Assembly: GCA_018697195.1 (NCBI GenBank)
Contig: CM031878.1
Span: forward strand, 2,197,745 to 2,261,744
DNA from: Certhia americana
Taxonomy: Eukaryota; Chordata; Aves; Passeriformes; Certhiidae
Length of the DNA: 64,000 nucleotides
Direction of reading: 5' to 3'
Under the pieces are notes generated by a model. It saw nothing but the letters and a program-made list of their open reading frames with translations. It was not told where the DNA came from and did no database searches. This document shows, piece by piece, positions 11,476 to 23,216 of this stretch. Both the position numbers and the translations under genes were made by a program. Within the stretch, counting starts at the first letter, position 1, and every line of letters begins with the position of its first letter.

Positions 11476-13740
11476 ATCAGTCCCTGCAGTTTCAGGAGAA
11501 CAGAGGAAGAGGAGGCACAGATCATCTCAAACTTCCAAGCTATACTGGCAATTTACTTTAGCACCTTACGCCACTGAATTTCCATAGCTGTTTTAGTTCT
11601 GTTGAACTCAGGCTTAAACTGAAGTTTTGAGACCTGGCCTTGGGGGCCTCAGAGGTGAGGCTGTGGGGAGAGGAGCTCATGTCTAGGTGTCAGGCTGGGA
11701 AATGCACACCTGGCCAAAAAATGCACAGCTAGCACTGGCTTGACCAGCCCCATTCACATTGTGTCTGGGAGCCCCTTCTTGGCACCTCTAATCAGGGCTT
11801 GGCATGTGGAGAGGTAAAAGTGGCCTCCACCCAGTGCCTTCATTCCTTAGTGCTTTTACTTTCAATTTTAAGACACTCCAAACACAAACCCTATCCCCGT
11901 GCCAAAGCTGTCGGACACACAGAGGATGGATCTAATCTGCCGTCTTCACCCAGGACTGAAACACCCTGTGGCTGGGAAGGATGTGTAGCATTTGGCTTTT
12001 TGCCCAGAAAATCAAACCCTCCAAAAGGTCATGCACACAGACACACACATACTTACAAAGGTGTCTCATGGCAAAAGGAGATGAGGAAAAATCCCCTCTT
12101 TTTCTGCTAGGTTAATTGACTTTAGGGAGAATTTCATCTGAGGACAGCCCCTTGTGCTGATTGCGTCTATTGGATTTGGTTGGAGGGGAATGCATTTTGC
12201 ACTCAAATAATCAGGCATCAAGGAGGAGTGCAACACATGGGAGAGATGATTTATGTCACCTAGACATAACAAATGGCAGGCACGGCTCAGAACATCTTGT
12301 GGTATGCTCTGGACATATCACACCCTCTGCTGATATCAATAAGGGGTAATAAGTACTGAGCACCTTTAAAAAGTAGAATCTTTGTGTTGGTTGTGAAATA
12401 TAGACTTGGGGGCTCTAATTCAAGACTCTCAGTTGAGATTATTGAAAATATAGTGAAACCCAGTTATTACAGATTTTCAGTGAAACATTGGTACCCTTGG
12501 AGAGCCCAGTCCTGAACTTTACCAGGGAAAATTATGGACGTGTGAGTACATAAACATATTAAATCAGATACCCATCCTAAGCAGATTTTAGGAGAGGAGG
12601 TCCACATGTACATATTAATTTCTACAGACACAGAGAAACTCTGAAAGCTTATCTTTCCATACTGCGTCTTTGATGGAACTTAGTATCCTCCTTTTATTTT
12701 GGTACCTTTTTCATTTGAAATGGGTCACATCAGTGCACTGATTTAATTTAAACAGTCTTTTGCTTTCCCTGAGTTCCCTCCTTTTCCTGACAAAGCATGA
12801 TGAGAAGAGAGGTGGGTTGTTGTGTGCTGGAGGAGAAGCCCTTCAGGAGGCTCTTGCAGATCCTGACCTTGTGCTGCACCAACCCAGCTCTGGGATTTCC
12901 AGATCAGAGCAGGGCCTCACTCACACAGCCTGAGAAAAGCAAGCCTGGGCAGTACCCCTACACATGTGTGTGTCAGTGCTGTTGACAAGGAGTCAATATT
13001 TGCTTATTTAAATCTTTTGACCATAGGGAAAATTAACATCAAAAAGATGGACTGTTGCAAAAAGTCAGGCTCTAAGAGGAAGCACTAAAGATTCACATAC
13101 AACTTTAAGAACAATGATTAGTTGTTATTTATATTATAGGAGTACTTGGAGATCTCAGTTGGACTCAGGGTCCTGTTTTGCTGGCTGGTCTCCACTTCCT
13201 CTCTTGTGTTTCTTACAAAATACGTCTTTCACTATTACCAAAGAATGACTGAGAATACATTCTGTTATGGCCAAAATCTCCAGAAAGACAATCCTGGCCA
13301 CCATCTTATCAGCCACATATAATTTGTTTAGTTTTAAGGTTTCATCCTCTCTGCAGATGGATTAAGAAGTTACAAGGTTCAGCAATTATAACCCAGAATA
13401 TTTCCAACAAACCTCTTTGCTTCTAAAGGGTGGTAGAAGAAGAAAAGAAATGGAAAAAGCATCAGCTCGAAATTTGTCCTCCAAGGACCATATTAAAATT
13501 TATAGATTAAAAAAAATTATATCATGTATCATAATGAAGCCAAATCAGCAGTTTTGGCCTTGCTTCTCTAAGCAGAAAGACTTTGCTGCCTGACTTCTCC
13601 TTGGCTACCTTTCTAGGCCTGAAATTCACAGCTGCATTGAGGCAGAGAAAGTCCAATAATGCCATTTGTTTTTCACTTAAAAAAAAAAAATAAAAGAAAA
13701 GAAAAAGGAGAAAGAGGGACAGATAAATGGACCGTAGAAG
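11476..13740. other. Non-coding sequence, no gene recognised
   Basis: No gene or repeat family is recognised. Frames reach 103 codons (11799-12110) without a known domain. A short CA-rich stretch lies near 12032-12050 and an A/G-rich stretch at 13678-13712. Segments 11640-11780 and 12790-12970 are locally GC-richer but I cannot classify them. Confidence 0.55.
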
Positions 13741-13749
13741 AAGGGGGCC

Positions 13750-14030
13750 ATTAGCAGACATTTAGTCTGACCGTGGCTAGAAGTGCAGATGGTTCAGAGG
13801 AACACAGCCAACTTGGCGTTTATATAAGCTATCTTGTATCTCCCTCTTTTCTCCCTACACTGGCGCAGATTGATTAAGAGGTCAAATAAAGGCTGCTTCA
13901 GTGTGAGAGAGTGCACGATGTATGACAAAAAATCCTGTCTCACAGTTCAGGCTTTCCAAACAACATAAAAGAGGAATCAATGTATAAACTAATTCTCAGC
14001 CTGTTTAAGTATTTTCTTCCTGAAAGCCGC
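13750..14030. promoter_or_regulatory. Candidate conserved non-coding element
   Basis: This unique segment keeps several CpG dinucleotides (near 13772, 13817, 13863 and 13915) in otherwise CpG-poor DNA. It has a dense set of factor-like words: GATTGATTAAGAGGTCAAAT with a homeodomain-type GATTAA next to a nuclear-receptor half-site AGGTCA, and TTTATATAAG. It is free of simple repeats and transposon signatures. That profile resembles vertebrate conserved enhancers, but conservation cannot be seen from one sequence. Confidence 0.3.
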
Positions 14031-15319
14031 ATGGACCCCTCTCTCTCTCCTGTTTTTTCTTTTCTTCTTTTTTTTTTTTTTTCTCGCTTTCTTTTTATCT
14101 TTTCAAATGTCCTGGTGACAAAGTGGTAAATGAAGACAAGTAGTGGAATGTGAACATAAGGAGGTAGAATAGGAAAGTCCCCTTTAGTAAAGCAGGTGAA
14201 AATTGCTCTATATTCAATAGACAAAAAATATTGTCTAACAAATGTCTTCTGAATTATAAGCAGGAGAAAAAAAAAAAGAAAAGTGTAAAAGTCTTTTTAA
14301 CTGACAGCTTCCCTTGTGGCAGTCTGCCTCCTGCATTGCTTAGCCTTTTTGTACAGGGGTTCTGCATGTACCTGCTTTGAGTCTGTGAAAGAGAACTGGA
14401 ATTTGGAGGTGCCTTCTGCAATAATAAAAGTAATGATCTTTACATTTATTCAGACACATGGGATTTTGATGGTGTGTTCAGACATCTGTCTTTCAATTTC
14501 TTTTAGGATACAGAATGTCTGGACATCCAACTGGTACCTAAATCACAGATTCCTAACAGAGAGACCTTCTCCAGGCATAGCTGGTGACCTGCCAGACTCC
14601 TTGGAACCTGGGTGTAGATCATCTCCCCTGAGCTGCAGAACCTTAAAGTGCTTCAGTGTCTGAAAACTAGGCTAAGCCATGAGCTTTATTAAAGGCAGGA
14701 GCCCACCCCTAAGCAGATCTAAAGGCTTGGGTCTGAAGTGAGGCTCAGGTTGCAATAGCTCAAGCTCAGGGCTAACTGAAGTCCTGCCTGTGCTTTTAAT
14801 GCTTAATTACCCCAGGTGCCACAGGGATGGATACATTGAAAACAGATGGAGAGGTATTCCTGAGCATCTGAAGATAAGCAGATCAGTTAGGTCAGGTTCT
14901 GTGGATCTTGTTTGAATAGTTAATCACAGGAACACAGAGATGAAGAGAACCACATGGGTCACTGAGCTCAGGTCTGTGAAATTTTCTCATTATAATTTAC
15001 AACCGGGAGAGTATCAAGAGCGTGCCAGGTGCTTCATATACTCAAACAGTCTGACAAGCTGGTATTTATTTTGGAGCCAAAGGAGGTCTGCTTGTTTTAT
15101 GAATCAAGGTTGTTGTTATTTTTTATTTTGAGACCAGGAGGTTGCTAATCATTTTGTTTACACTGTATTTCGTGAGGGGATGCTTTTGCTCACCTCTGTT
15201 GCTGTTGACTCTGCATCATGGCCTAGCATTTTCCTTTAAGAACTGTGGCTTTTAAACTGCTTCATAACTACTGCCTAGCCTTTGAATGTATTTTTGCTTT
15301 GGGCTATTTAGACACAGCT

Positions 15320-15336
15320 ACACACACACACACACA
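15320..15336. repeat. (CA)8 microsatellite
   Basis: An uninterrupted alternating CA run of 17 bases. It is a short microsatellite likely to vary in length between individuals. Confidence 0.9.
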
Positions 15337-17176
15337 TGTAGATACTGGAAATTAATAATAAGTACACATATGTGTCATATATGCTTAGGACCTCCCTATG
15401 GTCCCAAAATTTGTGCATGGTTTAAATACCTGCATGCAAATAACATAAAAATTCCTTGAAAATCCACTTGAAAGAGTAAATTTTCTTATTAACCAAAGTA
15501 ACTGATCACTATTTTTCCAGACAAAATATCAAAAGACAACAGAAGCACCTTTTTTTTTTTCTTTTTAGTTGTGACTATTGATGCAGTTTAATCACTTTAG
15601 GTGTGCAATAAAGAATTAATGTCAGTCTAATGTTAAAATTGATAACCAAAATTCTTATTTACAAAGTATGAGTTTAAATGACAAAATCACATTGTTATGT
15701 CTGCTTTAAGGAAAAGTCTGTCAGGGGGCATGACATATTGGTACAAGTTTCCCTATAAATATCCCAGAGAAAGCAAGTGTAGATGATTTTAGAAACATTT
15801 ATTGGACTATAAAAAGTGAAGATTATGAATAGGTCAATATTTTTTGAAAGGTGTTAATATAAAACAGTGCTAAAAGATTCAGAAATGATCAGTAGATATT
15901 TTAAACTTGCAGCTGACAGAAAGTGACATCTGATAAAGATGGAGATGAAAATATCAATAAAAGATGTTACCTACACTGTATCATCCATTTATTTGTTTGA
16001 GTTGGTAACAATTATGTTATTGACTATAAATAATTCTGTAGCCCTTGGTAAATTATTTATGGACATGCCCATAAAAAAATGCTTTTGTTCATATGATTTT
16101 CCTTCTGATACATAAAGCGTCCAACATGTTCACTGAACAATTTTTGTCTACTAATGAAAAGCCTCTGAAATCTGGCCAAGAATAACAAATTTAAATCAGT
16201 AAAAATAGCTTTGTAGCCAGCAATATGAATAAGCTAAACTTCTGAAAATGGGGACAGAATGGTAATAAGCAGACTTGGTAGGATGCTTCTTGCAGCATGA
16301 CTGTTTTCAGGAGTACTTACAGATAGCCAGTGTAAGACAGGAAGGATTTAAAGGTAATTTGGCTCAGGTACTGAACTTTTTCATAACTCAGCATCACTGG
16401 AAAACTCTGACATACAACTCAAAGTCATCTGAGGAAACCCTCAGAAGTAATCCTTGGATGTACAGCTGAATACACAAGTCCTAAAGCGTAAGCAGAAATG
16501 CATTTTCCAGGCAGTAAATTATAACAGTGGACCAGAGGATGACAGTAGATAGGCAGGCACCTGCCACACATAAATACAAAAGTGAGCTGGATCTGAGCTG
16601 CAGGGCTGACTTCCAGCATGTGAGGACACTTTATTACAAGAAACAGATCCAGAAGACATCCTGAAAACTTAGAGATTCCTGTTAGCCCTCCCTCCAGGAG
16701 CAGCACGGATCTGTTGTGGTGGGACAGGCTGCCTAATGGATTGTCACTTGGCTTTTTTAGCCATGCAGAAGCATTAAGTGATGAGGTACCACAAGCTTGT
16801 AAATGAAAGTTTGTTCATTACAGGACTTCAGAGAAGTTAATAATCATGATAATGGACCACAAGTCACAAGTGTCTCTTGTATACCACTTTTTCACTTTTA
16901 TAGACATGTATAAACTCAACACACACTCTTGTACTACACTGTCAAGTGGGAGAATCAATTAAGCCAGTTCAGAGGTTTTGCAGTGAACACTGAGGGAAAA
17001 GTTTACCCAGCACACTCCCCTGCCTTTGTCAGATTTCCAGAGGGCTGGGGAAGGAAAAGCAACTTCTTCACACAGAATATCTTACAAGATTTTGAAGATA
17101 AAGACACTTAACTCTGAAGCAGCTATTTAACCCTTTTGCTATAACATGTCTCAATCTAATAGACTAAAATGATAAC

Positions 17177-17193
17177 AAAAAAAAAAAAAAAAA
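17177..17193. repeat. A17 homopolymer
   Basis: Seventeen consecutive A. No transposon body is recognisable directly upstream, so a retrotransposon tail is not supported. Confidence 0.9.
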
Positions 17194-17774
17194 TATGACA
17201 TGGAAAAATTCCAGCAGAAAAAAAGCTGAGTTTTTCAGAGAACTGACCATTACAGGGGTAACAAAAGACCTGTTTTCTAAGGACAATCAGAAATGTTGCT
17301 ATCCATTATCACATCTTCATTCTCCTTTTCTCTCACTACAGTGGAGTGAAAACCAATCCCATTTCCAATTATTCACAGTTACTCTAATTATTCCTTGAGA
17401 ATCAGCAGAGGAAATAAAAGGAACATTGTAGGCTGCAACACCAAAAACAGTTACTAAGACTTTTGGCAGGTTTCCATATAGATGCCAAAAATATTTTATT
17501 GGACACAACAATACAGACACCATGGAATTTTTTCAGGAATGTAAATATTGAGATGACTGATAGGAAAATGTCCAGTCTTACCACAGAACCACCAAGAGTC
17601 TGCAAGAGTACCAAGACTCAGCACTTCTACTTTCCCTAGCAATCTCTTCCAAGCATCAAATTTTAACTTCTACATCTTGGCACGTACATGTTCACAAGAC
17701 TGGATGGCTTCTCACATAGGTTTTCTGTGTGTCATTTCCTATAAAGTTACTGAAAAACTTTTCTATAATAAGGA

Positions 17775-18005
17775 GGAGAGGACAGACTTCCTAAGTCCCT
17801 GCAGTAGAATGGACTTTAGGAAAAAGTTCCTCTCTGAAAGGGTGATCAAGCATTGGAATAGGGAGGTGATAGAGACCCCAGACCTGGAATTATCCAAAAA
17901 AGCACGTGGGTGTGGCACCTGGGGATGTGGAGCACTAGGTTAACAGCAGGACTCCATCATTTTAGAGGTCTTTTCCAACCTTAACAATTCTATCATTCTG
18001 TGACG
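17775..18005 (+). mobile_element. CR1 LINE 3' end, forward
   Basis: The blocks appear in CR1 3' UTR order: 'ggaaaaagttcctctctgaa', 'agggtgatcaagcattgga', 'gggtgtggcacctggggat', 'ttttagaggtcttttccaac', then a tail of ATTCTATC and ATTCTGTG. The 3' phrase 'agaggtcttttccaacctt' is the variant with GTCTTTTCC, the same general type as the 3520-4178 copy. The element is strongly 5'-truncated. Confidence 0.9.
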
Positions 18006-18039
18006 TACAGTTTGAAATTTGTAGGTTATAGTTATCCAG

Positions 18040-18097
18040 GACAGTTTCTGCATCCCTTGTGGGTCCCTTCCAGCTAAGGATATTCTATAATTACTTA
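18040..18097 (+). mobile_element. CR1 LINE 3' tail, forward (second)
   Basis: A second CR1 3' tail lies about 40 bp after the first. 'cttgtgggtcccttccagct' followed by 'aaggatattctataatta' is the GGTCCCTTCC-type 3' phrase with a degenerate octamer. The different 3' phrase suggests a separate insertion of another CR1 type beside the first, in the same orientation. Confidence 0.78.
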
Positions 18098-19555
18098 AAA
18101 TACAGCTGGGCAGGATATGATAGGGAAGTTTTATATGGACAAAATGTGCCTTTCACTTAATCTAAGACAAATTGATCTAGGAGTGATTCAGGGTGTTGCT
18201 AAAATTCTGGTTTGGTAGTATGTCATACCAGCCTACTTTTTGCTTCATATTTGTTAAAGGAAAATATGTTAATAGATTAGCAAGTGTGCTGTTTTAAAGT
18301 CATATATTTTTGAGCATAAGAAAATGATCTATGCCTTAGATTTGTCATCAAAGAAACACTTTTCCAATCTCTTGCTGTTCTGTAATTTTTTGATATAGGA
18401 AAACCCTCAAAGACTTAATATATTTGGAAAATCCTTCTTCCTAATAAACCTCAGAGTTTCTTAAGAGAACTCTGGGGTCCAAATTGACCCCACCAGTTTT
18501 TAAATATTTGTGTGATCTTCCTAGCTCCTCAAGTTCAGTGTTTTGTTCCTGGACTGGAAGGAGCAAGAGGAGTGCATCTTGAAACTGTGTTTCAGCTGAG
18601 ATCTCATTTTCATCTGTTTCCGGATCTGAAACTATGTGGTGGTGTTGTGGGCAAGCAGGTGGAATACATGGAGAGCAAACCACATACACTGTAGTAATTC
18701 AAATGGCAAACACTGCCCTTTATGGCTATATTACACAGTTTTTTCCACCAACACTAGAATGTAAACTGTGTCTTTTATTACAAGTTAAAAACTGCAGCAT
18801 TCTTTTAAAACAAAAAAACTCAGCCCAGAAAGTAAAATATTACTTTTCACATTAAACATAAACTTCTTGGGTAGTGTGGATGAAAGCAAAGTAAATTTTT
18901 TTTTTAATTTTTTGCACAGAGTATCTAGGTTATTGGATGAGGTGGAAAATAAAATGTCTTTTTCACGCATCTGTTTAATAACAATTAGTATCAAAATTGC
19001 CAGCTTGACCTTCTAGAGCAAATGGCCAAGAGTAAATGGAGTAGTTACCAACAAAGATATTTCCTTGACTTCCTAAGCCCCTTGATGCTGCATTTAGAGA
19101 CTTTTAGACCAACTTCACCCTTGCTGTTTTTGAGCACTTTATCCAACAGTAATGTTTTAGATTCTTCCAGAAACATTAAAGGACAGCTGGAATTGCTGAT
19201 CTCCTTGTTTATCCTCCTGCTATTAAATTCATTATATTCTAATGAATTCCTCTTAAACTGAAACTGTTCAGGAGCTCTGCTGTTTTTGCTGTCAATGCAA
19301 GTCAATGCTGCTCTCATCTGAAGACTCTGATGTGTAAATTACTTGCTACCAGTGCTCTGACTTTATGTGTAGGCTGAGACTGTCAAATGCTGGACAGACA
19401 CATTAGCAACCTAAATTTTACTGAGTCCAGAGTTAGAAAAAAAAGATCATGCATAAATAGAGTGTAGACTGTCAGTGTAATGTAGTCTGTGGTAACAAAA
19501 TTCTGTCTCCCCTCTTATGTCCAAGGAGACCTAAATAGCGAGGAAAAGCCAGTAA
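18098..19555. other. Non-coding sequence, no gene recognised
   Basis: No gene or repeat family is recognised. Frames of 60-90 codons occur on both strands and overlap one another (for example 19022-19261 forward and 19045-19317 reverse), as expected by chance. A T-rich stretch lies at about 18895-18912. Confidence 0.55.
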
Positions 19556-19559
19556 ATAA

Positions 19560-20060
19560 TGCGAGCAATTATATCTGTTTTCCTGCAGATAATTTATGTG
19601 TTACAACAATACAGGAAGGCTACCATCCCTGCTTGTAATCACAAGCTGAGGCTATTTTATAAACAGTGAAACCACCCATTGCTGTTGTCCATCATTTATT
19701 ACTCACCTAATAAATACTTCAATTACATTTAATAAATAATGTATTCTGGCTTAGTGAAGTGATAATTCTTTAAATTAATTATTAAATTCATGCAAAAAGG
19801 TTTTATTGCAAGCACTACTAAAGGAAATTTCTGTCTTTAATCTAAAGTGATTATTCATTATGTGCAGTAAAAGGCTCCATTTGCATATTATTACTGAGGT
19901 AACCTTTAGCCTTCCTGGCAACAATAAAGATGCATCTCGATGTTGCTGTGCATTAATGGTCTGGGTTAGCCTTCCAAACCTAAAGTGATGATAAACAATA
20001 TGTAATAAAGTCTTTGTTTATGGCCTTCTACCAGCTGTTTTCTGATATCTCAGATATACT
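19560..20060. promoter_or_regulatory. Candidate conserved enhancer, homeodomain/POU-rich
   Basis: This is a repeat-free AT-rich block packed with developmental factor words. They include a perfect POU octamer ATTTGCAT at 19879-19886, an AATTAATTATTAAATT homeodomain cluster near 19773-19788, several AATAAATA/TTTATAA words, and AACAAT/ACAATA SOX-like sites. It also has GATGCATCTCGATG with a retained CpG near 19937. This is typical of vertebrate conserved non-coding elements around developmental genes. Motifs are seen directly; enhancer function and conservation are inference. Confidence 0.4.
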
Positions 20061-21224
20061 ACAATGACAAAATGTCCAGTAAATGTATTACAGCAAGTTG
20101 TTAAAAGGTGTTGCCTGCAGATGGTTAGTTGATGGGAAACAGTAAAAGTGGAACCAGTTAATACCCTGGAGATCTGAGTAGTAAATTCACCTCAAACAGA
20201 CTTTTTAAAAGCCCTCTCTTTGATGGTCTCCCAATCCTCATGTGCTATCCTGTGCTTCCTGCTGTCCTTGCCTGCTACACAGCAGAGACTCTGGGAGTTA
20301 GCCATGCACTTTGGCAGGGCTCAATTCCCCAGACAGTAGTTTCTTTTCTGTCTTGAGCAACTCTCAGAACTTACATAAGGAGTTTCTAACACTCTCATGT
20401 ACTTGCCCTAACCTAGGTGTCACAAGGAAGAACTTGCTGTGGAGGGAAGTCGCAGTGATTTTCATGGAGAGAAACCAGCGTGGCTTCTCTTTTCACTCTT
20501 TTAATCTTTTGCTTCCTCTTAAGTCCTTAAAACAAAAATTCGCAGGAATCCTTAAAGGAAAAATGACCCAGGACAGTGAGTTCCACAGGGTCTGTTTCAG
20601 AGCTGTGAATTTTAGCAGCTCTTGACTGGGAAGACCCATCCTGTGGACACAGTGGTGTGCTGGAGCTGAGCTGACAATCTGGTGCAGGCTGAGCTGTCAG
20701 CACCACTGATTCACAATGCTCCCTGAAATCAACCCTGAAGGTCAGCCTGAGTGGCTTCAGGGAGCACATCTGGCCAGGAGATGACTGCACCAGCTGGATT
20801 CTCCAAGTCTTCATCCATCACCCCTTCATCCATGAATCCTTCTAAGACCTGACTGCTGGGATCCTGGACATTTGTGTAGTCCAGGATTCTGTTTTGCAGG
20901 GAAACTCTGACCTGTTCTCCCTGCTGAGATGTTTTCCTTTCAGGGGTGCCATTTCACAGTGCAGTGTCCTGATCAAAGCTTATATTTCATCTAGGCACGT
21001 AATCAGTGCAGGTAACACCCCCCAACCACATCCTGATCAATGAGGACCACAGGCAGGAGTAGAGCACAATCCATCCCTGGGATAAACACACAGACATTGA
21101 CCATCCCTTAAACTGTCTGAAGCTAGAGTTTTCATTAAGCTGCCTGCTCCTCTGGATGATGGAAATCTAGGCAGCATAGAGGCCCTCAAAGAGCTTTAAT
21201 TTGTGTCCTGAGAGCTATTGATTA

Positions 21225-21262
21225 AAAAAAAGAAAAAGGAAAAAAAAAAGGAAAAAAAGGAG
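21225..21262. repeat. A/G-rich low-complexity tract
   Basis: A purine-only run of A blocks separated by G or GG. It is simple-sequence DNA with no coding meaning. Confidence 0.85.
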
Positions 21263-23156
21263 GCAATAATTACAACTATTAAATTATGATCCTATTACTT
21301 CCCCTAACAGTCTATATTTTCAACCACAGTGAAATTTTCAATGCATGTTCACATCCTGCTTTATTTAACAATTTTCTTTAAAGATGACAACAAAAATAGT
21401 CTCCTGAAAGACAAAATGGAAGTTAAAAATTGACCACAGGCTTCTTTTAACTATATGCCAGGTGAAAAGCCTTTTTTTTTTGTCCAGTGTGTACTTTGTC
21501 TTTTATTTTTATAGATCAATATCCCCTCAAATCAAGCTAAATACTGTTTCTCTTTCACCTTACAGGTGCCTGGAAGTAAGAATGATCATTAAAGCTCCTC
21601 CCAAAACCTAGCATTCTATGAATCCTGAAAAATTAATTCACATAATGCATCCTAGCAGGGAGCTCATTATTTTGAATATGATATGTATTTAGTAAATCTA
21701 CATGAGGAATGGATACACTCTTTCCCATAGGTTAACCAAGAGCTCAGATGGGATTTTTTTCACACCTAATGCCAAAAGATAAAATGTTGTTGTCTAATTT
21801 TTAGTGGTCATTAAAGAAAAACACGTTGAAAAAGCAACACAATGTGTCCTGAGGTGTTTATCTGAGGCAAGCAGGACAGTTCCCATTGCAGTGGCCCAGC
21901 TCTGCAGTGGAACCCCAGTAAATCAGAGTGGAGAGTCTGAAACTACTGCGTTTAGCTAGGATGAGTTCTACCCATTGTAAAATCCAAGAGAAAAACCTAA
22001 AAATTTATAGCTTGTTGTGCTTCAGCAGATCAGGACAAATCATGGTGAAGCATCAGGGTGGTTATTAACCTGTTTAATGCCTAGGACAGGAAAACAACTT
22101 GTCCCACATCAGTATTTGACCCTGTGTTAGTTGCCCCGAGTTAGGTTTATTACAGCTCCCTTTCTTGCTCAGGAAGCAAGACCCATTTTGCTCTTTATCC
22201 AGACTTTTTTCTCAGATAAGGATGTTGCCTGAAGAAGCTGCAGAACTCTGTTATCTCCCTTTCCAGATCTGATTCCAAATTAAAGGCATTTTCATTTGCA
22301 AGTTACTCATTAATTCATACAAAAATAAAATATATATCAAATCACTCTAGACCCTGTTCAGAGATAAGAAAGAATTCAGCATTTTATGGATCCAGTCTCC
22401 CTTCCCCCATCCTGCTCATATTCACATCTCTAACACAGAGACCTCTGGTTCACCTTTGAATCACTTATGTTCTCTTCACCATAGCAATCAGCTCAGTCCT
22501 ACATAAAGTGTAAAGTGCTGACATTTTCAAGCAGCCTAATGTTTCTTGCAGTCATCTAGCAGCCTTTCAAATGTAGAATCCTAGATGCCCTTGCTTTCCT
22601 TAATCAGCTAGCAGTGAAAAAGAAAAATGGAATAAAAGGTTCTCATATATCCTCTTCTCCCTCCCTCCTGCAATTTGCTGTCTGCCCAAACTAAACCCCC
22701 ACATCCCTCCCATTACACAGATGCAGTGAGATCTCTGAACACAAATGTTGTAAACCTCAACATAACTTCACCAGTTCACACTAAGGGAAATAAATTTAAT
22801 TCACTCAGCTTCTCATCATCTTATGGCCCCTTTAGGGCTAATCATCTGTATTAACTTTCTCTGGAGCCTTTCTAATGTCTAAGTGCCGCTAACTATTTTG
22901 TAGCCAAAACACATGTGGCAAGAGAACAAATTGCCCAACAGTGGGTTTCTTTTCTACAACAGTGGTTTTACTATTTAAAAGGAAAGAATCAGGTTTGGAG
23001 TGGTGTTGGTTTAGGGCTTCTTGGATGGCAGGTTATGTGGCTGACTATAACAGCTTCGTGCTGTTGGAATTTGTAGTAAATATTTCCTTCCTGAATAAAA
23101 TTGTTCAGTGTTTACACAGCCAGGTAAACTTTTGTGTCTCTTCAAGAGCCACAAAT

Positions 23157-23216
23157 GATTTTAAGATTTATGATTTTGAGAAGATTGATTTTAAGAAGAC
23201 TGATTTTAAGAAGAAT
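23157..23216. repeat. Tandem repeat, four copies of a 15-mer
   Basis: Four consecutive 15-bp units each begin GATTTT (starts at 23157, 23172, 23187 and 23202). The third and fourth units are GATTTTAAGAAGACT and GATTTTAAGAAGAAT; the first two differ by a few bases. As 15 is a multiple of three, the repeat keeps a reading frame open (22941-23246) with a repeating Asp-Phe-Lys pattern. No other coding sign supports a gene. Confidence 0.85.

Larger units (their letters stand above)
14031..17770. other. Non-coding sequence with small simple repeats
   Basis: No gene or transposon is recognised. T/C-rich tracts lie at about 14040-14100 and 15551-15567. There is a short CA microsatellite at 15320-15336 and a run of 17 A at 17177-17193. 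Frames reach 115 codons (14316-14663) without a known domain. Confidence 0.55.

Noticed and set aside
14930..14985. Text slightly like a reverse CR1 3' end (GGGTCACTGAGCTCAGG)
   Set aside because: Too short and without the flanking tail or downstream blocks.
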